The notes: generated from the sequence alone by a model not told the origin. A stretch of 64,000 nt of DNA from Vibrio maerlii (GCF_003415655.1 NZ_QRHC01000002.1:434008-498007); one strand, 5' to 3'. Shown: positions 42,982-51,957, numbered from the stretch's first letter. A program made the numbers and translations.

Positions 42982-43956
42982 TTAGTCTAGTTTTGACTTA
43001 ATGAAATCAAGAATTTCCTGCATGGTAGCATCATCGACTTTCTTCATATTCAAAGAAACATTACTCCCTTTGCGTTGGTATGAAGCGCGGCCCTTAACAA
43101 GTTCAATCTTGTTTGCAGATGCAGATTTCTTTGAAGGCAAAAGCTCAGTAATCCAAGCCTCAAGTGTTTCCGTCACTTCTTTAGTCAAGCGAGCAACACC
43201 TTGTGCTTCACTGCGTTGCCATACGAATTTCTCACCCTCACCACATTGCTTCAGTAGCGTATTTTGTTGCTCTTCGGTCAATGAGAAATACTGTTTGTGC
43301 AGCTTAACAATCGTTGGACGGCCTAAATCACTAACATTCGGGTAAGCCTGCAGAAGCTCTAATGGAAGTGCCGCTGCTTTTAATGCGCCGCTTACCAACG
43401 CCTCGCTACACTGAAAGATTTTCGCTAACGATTTCTGGTCTTCAGCTTCACCACTATCAAGCTTTGCTTGCATCTCTTTACCTTTCTCGTACAGAGAAAG
43501 CGGTTTATGAGAGTTCGCGACGTCTGACATGAACTTAGCATGTTTCGTATCAATCTTTTCAGCTACATAGATCATGAACTCGCGTTCAGCGAGGATACAT
43601 GCCATACGACGGCGGCTACCATCTAGGACTTCAATTTTACCTTGATCATTCTTCCGCCCAATTGCAGGGTATTGCTGACCATGCTCACGTAATGAAGTGA
43701 GTACGTCGGACAAGGCATGTTCGTTTAAAAAGCTTTGCTCACGCGCATTCTCTTCAAAAACGACGGTATCTGACACCACCTTATCAGCAGGAACACGAAC
43801 CAGTTCAAACGAGACCATCTCCTCCCCTGCTACCGCTAAATCAATAAACTGTGCTTGTTCTTTTACCGCTTCCTGCGCTTCAGCAGGTGTCGTTGCACGG
43901 CGCTTATTCGCTTTACCAAATAGCTTTGCGTTTAGATCTGATGTTTTAATAGCCAT
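42982..43956 (-). CDS. parB2: Chromosome-2 partition protein ParB2
   Basis: A 324-residue ParB/Spo0J-family protein. The ParB N-terminal domain (about residues 60-150) includes ENAREQSFLNE and GSRRRMACILAEREF (Arg-rich nucleotide-binding patch). A helix-turn-helix (about 175-200; SLAKIFQCSEALVSGALKAA) and a C-terminal dimerisation region follow. It binds the parS2 sites, five of which lie in this window, and with ParA2 positions the chromosome-2 origin. It lies 6 bp after parA2, in the same operon. Confidence 0.94.
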   Translation of the reverse strand: MAIKTSDLNAKLFGKANKRRATTPAEAQEAVKEQAQFIDLAVAGEEMVSFELVRVPADKVVSDTVVFEENAREQSFLNEHALSDVLTSLREHGQQYPAIGRKNDQGKIEVLDGSRRRMACILAEREFMIYVAEKIDTKHAKFMSDVANSHKPLSLYEKGKEMQAKLDSGEAEDQKSLAKIFQCSEALVSGALKAAALPLELLQAYPNVSDLGRPTIVKLHKQYFSLTEEQQNTLLKQCGEGEKFVWQRSEAQGVARLTKEVTETLEAWITELLPSKKSASANKIELVKGRASYQRKGSNVSLNMKKVDDATMQEILDFIKSKLD

Positions 43957-43962
43957 GAATGA

Positions 43963-45180
43963 TTACCCTTGATTCAGTGAAGACCAGTTGCTGTGAAGAA
44001 CGCGCTCAAGTTCAAGTGCGCTTTTTTGTACTGCATCTTGTGCAGTAGCTAGGGTCTTCTTACCCCCTTCAAAGTCGCCTGCCGTAAGATCAAATACTGT
44101 GCTGTAAGTATCTGCACAGGTTTCAAATGCACGACTGCGTGGAATCGTCGCCATCATCACTTGATCACCAAGCAGGTAGTTCATCTCGGTCAATACCGAT
44201 ACCTGCTTCTTGTTATCATCCTCAAACATGGTTGGCATTAAACGTACAAACTCAAGGCCATTCCAATCTTCAGGGAACATTTCATAAACCGTTGGTAGAT
44301 GCTGGAAGAAGTTCACCGTAGATGCCCAATCAAGACGCTTCGCAGCACATGGAATAAGCAAAGCATTAGAAGCAAACATCGCATTCCATACTAACGGGTC
44401 AACATGAGGACCGGTATCAATCATAATGACATCGAAATCATCAGCAATCTTATCGATCAGCTTCTCTTTCAGTAGACGAACGATATCAAGTGATTGATTC
44501 TGAGAAAGATGTTGCCACGCTTCCGCATTGAACATTGCATCTTCGGGGAACGCCGAAATAGTCTTCAGGTTCGGATATTGGGTTGGGAGCAGAACGTTTT
44601 TGTGTAGAAACTCTTTGTCCACATCGACATCTTCTGGAACGTTATCCAACATAACATCGACAGCAGAATAAATGTTGTCGTGTTCAGACACGCTGATCTG
44701 AGGATTCAAGAACAATCGTAGAGAGCCCTGAGGATCGAGGTCGATAAGACAGATGCGGTAGCGTTTATCAAGGTTCAATGCCATACAAGCCGCTAAGTGT
44801 ACTGCCGTCATTGACTTGCCAGTACCACCTTTTTGGTTTTGGACGTTAATCACCCATGGCTTGTTATCACCATTTTTCTTGCGCTGGTGGAATTTATCGA
44901 CACCAGCCGCATCCATTAACATATGCGCTTCTTGCAACGAAATAGAATAGTGATTGGCGTTGTTCTTTGTAAACTGGTGCCCGTCTGCTTCCATTTTACT
45001 GATCGCATCATCTAACTTACGACGCGTTAGGCCAGAACGAGTTTCCATCATTGCCTTAGACATTGGTGGGAAATGCTCGTCACTACGCTCTTCTAAAACA
45101 ATCTCAATACGGTCAGCCTGAACTTGTTGTGTCTGTTCAGCCAACTGGTAGAGATTTTCAATCGTTGCTTCTCTCTTCAT
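43963..45180 (-). CDS. parA2: Chromosome-2 partition ATPase ParA2
   Basis: A 405-residue type Ia ParA with an N-terminal DNA-binding extension (about residues 1-105). It has the deviant Walker A motif QKGGTGKSMTAVHLA, Walker A' in CLIDLDPQGSLRL, and Walker B VIMIDTGPHVDP. It moves ParB2-parS2 complexes by nucleoid binding. The N-terminal helix-turn-helix also suggests autoregulation. The promoter region on its right is the oriCII segment, with a parS2 site 210 bp upstream of the start. Confidence 0.95.
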   Translation of the reverse strand: MKREATIENLYQLAEQTQQVQADRIEIVLEERSDEHFPPMSKAMMETRSGLTRRKLDDAISKMEADGHQFTKNNANHYSISLQEAHMLMDAAGVDKFHQRKKNGDNKPWVINVQNQKGGTGKSMTAVHLAACMALNLDKRYRICLIDLDPQGSLRLFLNPQISVSEHDNIYSAVDVMLDNVPEDVDVDKEFLHKNVLLPTQYPNLKTISAFPEDAMFNAEAWQHLSQNQSLDIVRLLKEKLIDKIADDFDVIMIDTGPHVDPLVWNAMFASNALLIPCAAKRLDWASTVNFFQHLPTVYEMFPEDWNGLEFVRLMPTMFEDDNKKQVSVLTEMNYLLGDQVMMATIPRSRAFETCADTYSTVFDLTAGDFEGGKKTLATAQDAVQKSALELERVLHSNWSSLNQG

Positions 45181-45390
45181 TATCTCGTTCCATCAAAAGC
45201 GAATATAAAGTCAATTGTACACCTTAAAACAAAATATACAATAAAAAGGTGAACATATAAGATTAGACACAAATCACAAATAAAAGTGCTTTTTACCTAA
45301 AATTGACAATATATAACACATAAGGTGGATTAAATTTATCTGACAACTACGAGTGAAGTTACAAAAATTTAAAATAGCACAACGTCACTT

Positions 45391-45405
45391 ATTTACATTG
45401 TAAAT
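45391..45405. promoter_or_regulatory. parS2 centromere site 4
   Basis: ATTTACATTGTAAAT, a perfect consensus match on the parA2 side of the origin. Confidence 0.88.
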
Positions 45406-45524
45406 CAAACTCATCTGAACGGAACGATTGAAGGTCATCACTATTTTACGGTCTATGTCACTTTAATCTTTAATCAGGCTATAAAACGAACAAATAAATC
45501 AAACGAGACTGAAGTTTGCAATTC

Positions 45525-45668
45525 GGAACAATGATCAAGGTAATAGTGGAGCGCTAATTCATCCACAGAACAGGACTCTAAGGAACAATGATCAAGGAAT
45601 TTGTGATCAATCATGGAGAATCGTCAGTAAGGAGAAAAAGATCCTTTAATCCGGAACAATGATCAAGT
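45525..45668 (-). repeat. Three inverted iterons in the inc-like half
   Basis: GGAACAATGATCAAG occurs at 45525, 45582 and 45653, opposite in orientation to the main array. Its complement is TTGATCATTGTTCC, a variant of the array consensus TGATCATGCTTTC. A near-consensus DnaA box (TCATCCACA, 45559-45567) lies between the first two. Probably negative-control (inc) RctB sites. Confidence 0.75.
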
Positions 45669-46015
45669 GTAATAGCGCACCGGAAGCATGAGTTTATTAG
45701 ACTAAATTACGGTGAAAGGTAGATAGAACGGGCAACTGACTATGGTTAGCTCCATTGAATGCTGAACACAGTCGATATCCGTTCAATCGAATTTACCACG
45801 AACAATCATGATCATGCTTTCGAGTATACGTTAGACATTGGCCAGTAATAACCATAGCTCGGTCTTTTCCATTCGACTTAGTTAGGTTGAGTAAGAAATA
45901 ATCAAAGCTCACCCAGATTGCTAACTTAGCAAAGCGGAATGATGAACACCCTTGATCATCGTTTCGTAAAACAGCGGAAAGGAAGAAGAAATCATTGGAT
46001 CAAGTAAAACACAGC

Positions 46016-46024
46016 TGTGGATAA
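46016..46024 (-). other. DnaA box
   Basis: TGTGGATAA, the perfect complement of TTATCCACA, 15 bp before the first iteron of the six-site array, as in other Vibrio ori2 regions. Confidence 0.9.
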
Positions 46025-46039
46025 GCTGTATGAACATTT

Positions 46040-46166
46040 TGATCATGCTTTCATATTCGGCTTGATCATTGATACCAATATTCATGATCATGCTTTGGTA
46101 AGTTATTGATCAGTGTTCCTGGATATCATTGATCATGCTTCAGGTGATTGTATGATCATGCTTTCG
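46040..46166 (+). repeat. Six phased RctB iterons
   Basis: Sites starting at 46040, 46063, 46085, 46107, 46130 and 46153 match TGATCATGCTTTCG or close variants, with spacings of 23, 22, 22, 23 and 23 bp. Each contains GATC, so Dam methylation can control RctB binding. This is the initiator-binding array of the minimal origin. Confidence 0.93.
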
Positions 46167-46223
46167 GATGGTTAAAAATTTACTCTTTTATATACAGTAA
46201 CTTAAAAGCAAAAACCTCACCAG

Positions 46224-46271
46224 ATCAATAGATCATATAATCAATTTAGATCATATAAATCAAAAAGATCA
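46224..46271 (+). repeat. AT-rich unwinding zone with six ATCA repeats
   Basis: ATCA starts at 46224, 46232, 46240, 46250, 46259 and 46268 (8-10 bp apart) in strongly AT-rich DNA between the iterons and rctB. RctB of V. cholerae has been reported to bind single-stranded ATCA repeats on origin opening; the position here fits. Confidence 0.7.
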
Positions 46272-46366
46272 GTTTAAAAGAAAACATCTTTTTCTTTCTT
46301 TATGATCTATTTTTCTTTATCTTAGGAAAGATAGTCACATTACGGCTAGTGTAATTTGGATTTAGG

Positions 46367-48331
46367 ATGAAATCAGACAACAAGATCTTAATAAAAGCGC
46401 CTCGAAGTCATAAAGATGGTCACCTCTTTGAGGTTTCGGATAGCGCGATTGATTGGATAGAGCAGTATCAACATTTCAAAGGTGTCACCAAGAGTATTGT
46501 TGAATTACTTAATTTGATTTCACTTCAAGGCTTCTCAAGTAAAGATGGTTACGTATCAACTACAGACTTGGTTGATGCGACTGGTGGTCAGTTAACAAGA
46601 GCGGCCATACAACAAAGACTGCGCTCAGCTGTCAATATTGGTTTATTTGCACAAGTCCCCGTTAAGTTTGAAGAAGGCTTAGCAGGAAAAACAATGTTGC
46701 ATAGGTTCGTAAACCCGGCTCAACTGATTTCTGTTTTAGGCGCATCAAGCCTCGTAACCGAAACGGTAAAACAAACGGAAAAGAAAAAACGTTCTAAAGC
46801 GCTTGCTCAAACCAAGGTTAACAAGCTGTTGCTTAATGAGCATGGCCTGAACACACCACCAGCGATGCGTGACGAAGCCGACCAGTTTATCGTTTCACCG
46901 ACAAACTGGGCCGGGATCATCGATCAAGCCCTTGCACCACCGAGAACACGTAAGAGCTACCAAAAATCCATGGTTTCGATCTCGGGAACCCGCGCAGTGA
47001 TCGAAACACGATCCTCGAAAAATATCATGACTGTTGATGATCTCATGACGCTTTTTGCCCTGTTCACGCTTACAGTGCAATACCATGAGCACCATCAGGT
47101 CGATTATCAGCTCAATGCGAAACAAGTACCCAACAAAACACCGCTGTACATCACGGATATCTTGTCTTTGCGTGGTAAGAAAGACAGTGGTCCAGCTCGC
47201 GATTCGATTCGTGACAGTATTGATCGAATTGAGTTTACGGATTTCCAGCTTCATGAGCTTACCGGTCGTTGGTTAAGCGAAAACATGCCAGAAGGCTTTA
47301 AGAGCGATCGTTTCCGTTTTATAGCCCGTACCATTACTGCATCGGAAGAAGCACCTTCTGAGGGCTCTGACGGCGCTATACGCATCAAACCGAACCTATA
47401 CATCTTGGTTTGGGAACCGTCGTTCTACGAAGAGCTGCTCACACGTGATTATTTCTTCCTGTTTCCACCCGAAATATTGAAGCAACACACCTTGGTATTC
47501 CAACTCTATTCGTACTTCAGAAGTCGAATGGCACGCCGCCATACCGATAGCTTGTTACTAAGTGAATTAAATCAAAAGCTTGCGCGTAATATTGAATGGC
47601 GACGTTTCTCTATGGATCTGATTCGTGAGCTGAAAAAGCTATCGAAAGGCAAGGGGAATGATGAGCTGTTTGTGGTGAACTTATGGGGCTATCACCTCAC
47701 AATTACCTCACTTGAGGGCAAAATGGCGGACTACCAGGTCGATATCAAGTGTGACGTCGAAGAGGTACTTAGATACTCACGTGCTCGTACTACCAATGCT
47801 GGTAAACGTAATATGGCCCCAACACTGCCAAACCCACTGCGTAATGAAATGATCACCAAACAGCAGCTTGAAGAGTTCTCTGAGATCATTGACGGCGAAT
47901 TTGAGCCGATCCAGCGCAAAAAGAACGCGAACAAAGGCAAATTAGGTCGTCGTGTTAAGCAGAAAAAACATTCGGTAGAGATCAATGCAGATGAACTAAC
48001 GATTACTCTAACGAAATATACCTCTCCAGAGGCCCTAGAACGCAGTATAACGGCGTTATCTGCAATGACAGGGCATGCACACCATTCGATTCAAGAAGAG
48101 TGTCATGAGCTGTTAGAGAAGCTAGATTGGCTACGAGTCGATGGTGAAGTGTTGCCGTATGAAACCTTGAGTAAAACCATTGAACTCTATAATGAGCATC
48201 AAGAAAACAAACACTTATCGATTGAGCGGTTGATTTCAGGGTTGGCGATACGTCGTAAAGTGTGTAAACAAATTTTTGAAGGCCATCTAGATGACACGGT
48301 ATATCGTGTGTTGGATGAGATTGCTGTTTAA
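46367..48331 (+). CDS. rctB: Chromosome-2 replication initiator RctB
   Basis: A 654-residue protein, close to the 658 residues of V. cholerae RctB. Long conserved blocks include DWIEQYQHFKGVTKSIVELL, AGKTMLHRF, PPRTRKSYQKSMVSISGTRA, MTVDDLMTLFALFTLTVQYH and NMAPTLPNPLRNE. It has several winged-helix domains that bind the GATC iterons and regulatory sites. It starts replication of the second chromosome and represses its own gene. The ATG at 46367 is taken as the start on homology; the ribosome-binding site is weak. Confidence 0.97.
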   Translation: MKSDNKILIKAPRSHKDGHLFEVSDSAIDWIEQYQHFKGVTKSIVELLNLISLQGFSSKDGYVSTTDLVDATGGQLTRAAIQQRLRSAVNIGLFAQVPVKFEEGLAGKTMLHRFVNPAQLISVLGASSLVTETVKQTEKKKRSKALAQTKVNKLLLNEHGLNTPPAMRDEADQFIVSPTNWAGIIDQALAPPRTRKSYQKSMVSISGTRAVIETRSSKNIMTVDDLMTLFALFTLTVQYHEHHQVDYQLNAKQVPNKTPLYITDILSLRGKKDSGPARDSIRDSIDRIEFTDFQLHELTGRWLSENMPEGFKSDRFRFIARTITASEEAPSEGSDGAIRIKPNLYILVWEPSFYEELLTRDYFFLFPPEILKQHTLVFQLYSYFRSRMARRHTDSLLLSELNQKLARNIEWRRFSMDLIRELKKLSKGKGNDELFVVNLWGYHLTITSLEGKMADYQVDIKCDVEEVLRYSRARTTNAGKRNMAPTLPNPLRNEMITKQQLEEFSEIIDGEFEPIQRKKNANKGKLGRRVKQKKHSVEINADELTITLTKYTSPEALERSITALSAMTGHAHHSIQEECHELLEKLDWLRVDGEVLPYETLSKTIELYNEHQENKHLSIERLISGLAIRRKVCKQIFEGHLDDTVYRVLDEIAV

Positions 48332-48544
48332 CGAAATTTAGCTCTAAAGATAATTTGGAATCAAGAGTTAACATGCTTTGCCTAGTAGGAGAAAGTTTGA
48401 ACAAATCCGCACATTAGCCTGACAAAGCACTGACATAGAGTCAGGGTTCTATGACTATTATTTATCTCGAATAGACAACCTTTGTCCTTTCTGATGAATT
48501 TATAGATTGGCTCATATTGTTACATTCATTCTGAATATGTTTTT

Positions 48545-48573
48545 GCGAGTTCTTTTAGAGCTCGCTTTTTTTT
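48545..48573 (+). terminator. Terminator downstream of rctB
   Basis: The stem GCGAG/CTCGC, extended by TTCT/AGAG with one G-U pair, is followed by eight Ts. It is 214 bp after the rctB stop codon, so it may end rctB mRNA or an unseen small RNA. Confidence 0.75.
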
Positions 48574-48623
48574 GCCTAAAATTCTTGGTGCCCTTCCAAA
48601 ACAGTATCAATGATCAGTCTTTA

Positions 48624-48660
48624 CGAAAGCATGATCATCATTTCCTTGATCATGCTTTCG
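48624..48660. other. Inverted pair of RctB iterons downstream of rctB
   Basis: CGAAAGCATGATCA (48624-48637) and TGATCATGCTTTCG (48647-48660) are exact inverted copies of the origin iteron, 9 bp apart. Another iteron variant, TGATCATCGTTCC, follows at 48732-48744. These sites are 2.5 kb from the array. Confidence 0.8.
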
Positions 48661-48987
48661 GGCTGAGCTTGATCGTTAGACCTCGTCGTTAATAGCGTTG
48701 GTAAGACTGCAGAATCAATATGACACTTACTTGATCATCGTTCCAATTGAGAGGGATTAGGAAATTAGGAGAGGGAATTACTGAGAGTTAGATCTCATTG
48801 GTTTTCTTTAGGGGAATCTTTTGAATGTAATGACTTCAGAACCCTTGTGCAAAAGCTAATTGATAGAATTATTGTCTTTCGTTTTGAACTATAACTGAGC
48901 TCACATTTTCGAACGCATTTACTTAACATCAAAATGGGCATTTGATACCAATGAGTCGTCCTTGATATGGTTTATTCGGAGGTTCTG

Positions 48988-49185
48988 ATGTCCATTAATT
49001 CAATTGATCATGATGAAATGACTGGCATCGCAAACAAGTGGGACTTTATGGACGAAGTTGAAGCACCCAAGGCAAATAAGGGTGTGAAGTCCGCAGAGGC
49101 TCGTCGTCGTATTGAACAATTAAAAGAAATACGCGACAGTGGTCTGACTCTTGAGGAAGCAAGAGAACTGGGACTGATTCACTAA
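48988..49185 (+). CDS. 65-residue conserved small protein (PA3496-like)
   Basis: Starts MSINSIDHDEM at the ATG at 48988 with GGAGG 6 bp upstream; an earlier in-frame start lacks a site. The C-terminal half is a charged helix (SAEARRRIEQLKEIRDSGLT), similar to the small PA3496-family proteins that are proposed, without firm evidence, to affect the envelope. No membrane segment or signal peptide. It has its own terminator. The exact function is unknown. Confidence 0.7.
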   Translation: MSINSIDHDEMTGIANKWDFMDEVEAPKANKGVKSAEARRRIEQLKEIRDSGLTLEEARELGLIH

Positions 49186-49242
49186 GTAGAGCATTTAATT
49201 CTGCCAGTGAAGTGTCTAACCAATAGACACAAAGAACACATC

Positions 49243-49268
49243 GGGTGGCCTAGAGCCACCCTTTATTT
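49243..49268 (+). terminator. Terminator after the 48988 gene
   Basis: GGGTGGC pairs with GCCACCC and is followed by TTTATTTAT. Confidence 0.7.
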
Positions 49269-49376
49269 ATCTATTTATTGACCTTGATAGGGTTAACTTT
49301 CGCTTTTCATCCGCCAACCGACTATCTTCTGTGTTATATTTCCACGCCAAAGTGAAGTGTGATTGGATTACTTAAT

Positions 49377-49589
49377 ATGTCTATCAATCTATCTAACCTA
49401 CCTGCCGATGAGAAAAACAAGATTGAGCTTGATAAACAAGCCTCTTTTTTAGTTTGGAAGCTTAAGCAAGCAAAAGCAGGACCGGAAGAAATCACGGAAC
49501 AACGCAATAAAATCGGTCCAGAACATGAACAGTTATGGTTTGACCAATGCGTTGAAAAGTATAAGCGAATGATGAACGTTGCCTATTAA
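49377..49589 (+). CDS. DUF3283-like small protein
   Basis: A 70-residue soluble protein starting MSINLSNLPADEKNKIELDK at the ATG at 49377; an upstream in-frame start adds six residues without support. The pattern (KQASFLVWKLKQAKAGPEEI, then EHEQLWFDQCVEKYKRMM) resembles DUF3283, found mainly in vibrios, with no known function. Confidence 0.7.
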   Translation: MSINLSNLPADEKNKIELDKQASFLVWKLKQAKAGPEEITEQRNKIGPEHEQLWFDQCVEKYKRMMNVAY

Positions 49590-49687
49590 GGCCGTTATGG
49601 TTCATCATTCCTGCAAAAGGCAAATTGAAATGATGCTGCTTTTTGCTAAAATCCTCGCGTTAAATTGAATTCAGAGAGAACATCCCG

Positions 49688-50404
49688 ATGGGAAGAAGTT
49701 TTGAAGTGCGCAAAGCCTCAATGGCGAAAACTGCAGGCGCAAAAATTAAAGTTTATTCTAAGTACGGTAAAGAAATTTACATGTGTGCAAAGAACGGTGG
49801 TTCTGATCCGGATATGAACCTTTCGCTTAAGCACCTTATTGCTAAAGCAAAGAAAGATCAGGTTCCTGCTCACGTTATCGATAAAGCAATCGACAAAGCA
49901 AACGGCGGTGGTGGTGAAGACTACGTACCAGCACGTTACGAAGGCTTTGGTCCAGGTGGCACAAGTGTAATCGTTGACTGTCTAACAGATAACGGTAACC
50001 GTACTTTCCAAGATGTTCGCCAATGTTTCGTTAAAACGGGCGCTAAGATTGGTGTTGAAGGCTCTGTTTCACACATGTTTGCTCACCAAGCTGTATTCCA
50101 GTTCAAGGGTGAAGATGACGAAGCGATTCTAGAAGCACTAATGATGGAAGACGTTGACGTAACAGACGTTGAGCTAGAAGACGGTGTGATCACGGTATTT
50201 GCACCAACGACAGAGTTCTTCAAGACTAAGACAGCACTTAATGCTTCGTTCCCAGATCTTACTCTAGATGTGGAAGAGATCACTTTCGTACCTCAGACAC
50301 ACACGCCAGTAGCGGGTGAAGACGCTGAGAAGTTCCAGAAGTTCCTGGATATGCTTGACGATTGTGATGACGTTCAGCAGGTATATCACAACGCTGAACT
50401 GTAA
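49688..50404 (+). CDS. YebC/TACO1-family protein (YeeN type)
   Basis: A 238-residue protein of the YebC/PmpR/TACO1 family, starting [20 protein letters not shown] as in the YeeN-like subgroup. The central block [25 protein letters not shown] is diagnostic. Family members have been described as transcription regulators and, more recently, as ribosome-associated factors that relieve stalling. A second YebC-family gene is usual on chromosome 2 of vibrios. A terminator follows after 24 bp. Confidence 0.92.
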   Translation: MGRSFEVRKASMAKTAGAKIKVYSKYGKEIYMCAKNGGSDPDMNLSLKHLIAKAKKDQVPAHVIDKAIDKANGGGGEDYVPARYEGFGPGGTSVIVDCLTDNGNRTFQDVRQCFVKTGAKIGVEGSVSHMFAHQAVFQFKGEDDEAILEALMMEDVDVTDVELEDGVITVFAPTTEFFKTKTALNASFPDLTLDVEEITFVPQTHTPVAGEDAEKFQKFLDMLDDCDDVQQVYHNAEL

Positions 50405-50428
50405 TCTTTTTGATTATATGAATTGATA

Positions 50429-50453
50429 AAAACCGAGCTATTTGCTCGGTTTT
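50429..50453 (+). terminator. Terminator after the YebC-family gene
   Basis: AAAACCGAGC pairs with GCTCGGTTTT and continues into a T-run. Confidence 0.9.
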
Positions 50454-50495
50454 TTTATACCTTGGATCCCAACATACACATTAATACCAATTAGT

Positions 50496-50526
50496 GAAAG
50501 CATGATCCCCCTTGATCATGTTTCCG
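50496..50526. other. Inverted pair of RctB-type sites upstream of the 50541 gene
   Basis: GAAAGCATGATC (50496-50507) and TGATCATGTTTCCG (50513-50526) face each other, 5 bp apart. They lie within 15 bp of the gene start, overlapping its likely leader or promoter. Confidence 0.7.
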
Positions 50527-50540
50527 AAAAGGAGTGAAGA

Positions 50541-51416
50541 ATGAAGGTAAGTTTTGTTGGACTCGGTGTCATGGGGTTTCCTATGGCAGGGCATTTGGTC
50601 AAAGCTGGCTTTGAGGTATCTGTATTCAATCGTACTCAGACTAAAGCGGATTTATGGGCGCAAACTTATCAAGGTATAGCGGCTTCTTCACTGCAAGAGT
50701 GTGTGGCTGATGCCGATGTTGTGCTGCTGTGTGTGGGAAATGACGACGATGTACGTTCAATGACCACATCACAAACTGGTGCTCTTCAATACATGAAATC
50801 AGGTGCCATTCTTGTCGACCACACCACAACCTCAGCACTCTTAGCTGAAGAGCTCTCTAAAGCGTGTTCTGAAGTGGAAGTACGTTTCATGGATGCACCC
50901 GTATCAGGCGGTCAAGCTGGGGCTGAAAATGGCGTGCTGACAATCATGTGTGGTGGTGAGCAAGATCTGTTTGATGAGCTGCAGCCAGTTTTCAATGCTT
51001 ACGGTAAGTCTTCAGTGCTGATGGGCGTCGTAGGGCAGGGGCAGCGTGCGAAAATGGTCAACCAAATCTGCATCGCCGGCGTACTTAACGGTTTGTCGGA
51101 AGGTTTGATTCTGGCTGAAAAATCGGGTCTTGATATCTCGACACTCGTAGATTGCTTGAAGAATGGTGCTGCGGGTTCATGGCAGATGGAAAACCGTGCA
51201 GTGACTATGTCGCAAGATAAGTTCGACTTTGGTTTTGCTATTGATTGGATGATCAAAGATCTTGGTTTTTGTTTGGATGAAGCACAGCGTCAAGGTATTC
51301 AGCTTCCGTTAACCGAGAAATCGGTACAGGCTTATAAAGAGCTTTCACTAGAAGGTTTAGGCCGCATGGATACCTCTGTACTGATGAAAGCGGTCGAGAA
51401 AGAATCCAAGCTATAA
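50541..51416 (+). CDS. Beta-hydroxyacid dehydrogenase (GarR/3-HIBADH type)
   Basis: A 291-residue protein. The N-terminal Rossmann motif is FVGLGVMGFPMAGHLVKAG. The family substrate signature is DAPVSGGQAGAENG, and the catalytic Lys is in GQRAKMVNQICIAG. It oxidises or reduces a 3-hydroxy acid such as tartronate semialdehyde/glycerate or 3-hydroxyisobutyrate; the substrate cannot be fixed from the sequence. The AAGGAG ribosome-binding site directly follows the paired RctB-type sites, so RctB binding could interfere with its expression (inference). Confidence 0.88.
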   Translation: MKVSFVGLGVMGFPMAGHLVKAGFEVSVFNRTQTKADLWAQTYQGIAASSLQECVADADVVLLCVGNDDDVRSMTTSQTGALQYMKSGAILVDHTTTSALLAEELSKACSEVEVRFMDAPVSGGQAGAENGVLTIMCGGEQDLFDELQPVFNAYGKSSVLMGVVGQGQRAKMVNQICIAGVLNGLSEGLILAEKSGLDISTLVDCLKNGAAGSWQMENRAVTMSQDKFDFGFAIDWMIKDLGFCLDEAQRQGIQLPLTEKSVQAYKELSLEGLGRMDTSVLMKAVEKESKL

Positions 51417-51440
51417 TTATAATCCTAGGTTTAACATTCG

Positions 51441-51455
51441 ATTTACACTGTAAAA
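51441..51455. promoter_or_regulatory. parS2 centromere site 5
   Basis: ATTTACACTGTAAAA, core intact, 25 bp after the dehydrogenase stop codon. It is the only site found on the rctB side of the origin in this window. Confidence 0.85.
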
Positions 51456-51553
51456 CCTAGAGTTTAATGTAGCTTAAGTAACGTTAATTAAATTAGAGGT
51501 CGTGACAGAACGCTGTTATACTGCGCGACCTTGAAATGAGTGATGGTGAGAAG

Positions 51554-51910
51554 ATGAGCTTAAAAAACGAGATTCAACAGCTAAGCAATCGTATTGATAC
51601 GTGTAAGCGTAAACTAGATGCGGCGAAGTCACGCGGCGATAGCCCGATGATTTCTAAGTTTACTGATGAAATTGAAAAGCATGAGAAGAAGCTATCTTCT
51701 CTTAAGCACAAGCAAAGCTACGATCTAAACAAAGAGCGTAAAACGCTGCTTGATATGCCATTCTCTCGCGAAATTACTAAAGCTGAACAAGCTGACATGG
51801 GCAAGCTGAAAAAATCAGTGAAAGGCCTAGTCGTTGTTCATCCAATGACGAAAATTGGTAAAGCTCTGCAACTTAAAGTGATGACGGGTTACGCGCCAAA
51901 GTCATTTTAA
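51554..51910 (+). CDS. yibL: YibL family ribosome-associated protein
   Basis: 118 residues from the ATG at 51554 (GGTGAG upstream). The N-terminal half is a coiled coil (EIQQLSNRIDTCKRKLDAAK). The C-terminal half, ITKAEQADMGKLKKSVKGLVVVHPMT, matches E. coli YibL (DUF2810). That protein co-purifies with ribosomes; its precise task is unknown. Confidence 0.88.
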   Translation: MSLKNEIQQLSNRIDTCKRKLDAAKSRGDSPMISKFTDEIEKHEKKLSSLKHKQSYDLNKERKTLLDMPFSREITKAEQADMGKLKKSVKGLVVVHPMTKIGKALQLKVMTGYAPKSF

Positions 51911-51929
51911 GATTCGAGTCTGTGAATTA

Positions 51930-51957
51930 ACAAAGGGAGCCTAGCGGTTCCCTTTGT
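51930..51957 (+). terminator. Terminator after yibL
   Basis: ACAAAGGGAG pairs with TTCCCTTTGT (G-T tip), followed by GTTTTC. Confidence 0.75.

Larger units (their letters stand above)
45181..46366. other. Chromosome-2 replication origin (oriCII)
   Basis: The gene-free 1.2 kb between parA2 and rctB. In order it holds a parS2 site (45391), an inc-like half with three inverted iterons (45525-45668), further single iterons at 45809 and 45953, a DnaA box (46016-46024), six regularly spaced iterons (46040-46166) and an AT-rich zone with ATCA repeats (46224-46271). This matches the known layout of Vibrio ori2: inc region, minimal origin, then rctB. Confidence 0.95.
48332..48987. other. Region downstream of rctB with extra iterons
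   Basis: About 650 bp without a credible gene. It contains a terminator hairpin at 48545-48573, a facing pair of iterons at 48624-48660, another at 48732-48744, and the promoter of the small gene at 48988. Confidence 0.65.

Noticed and set aside
46040..46166. Regular short repeats resembling a CRISPR array
   Set aside because: Repeats are only about 14 bp with about 9-bp gaps, contain GATC, and lie beside a DnaA box and rctB: replication iterons.
48332..48573. Small RNA gene between rctB and the terminator at 48545
   Set aside because: The terminator is good but no promoter is evident; it may simply end rctB mRNA.
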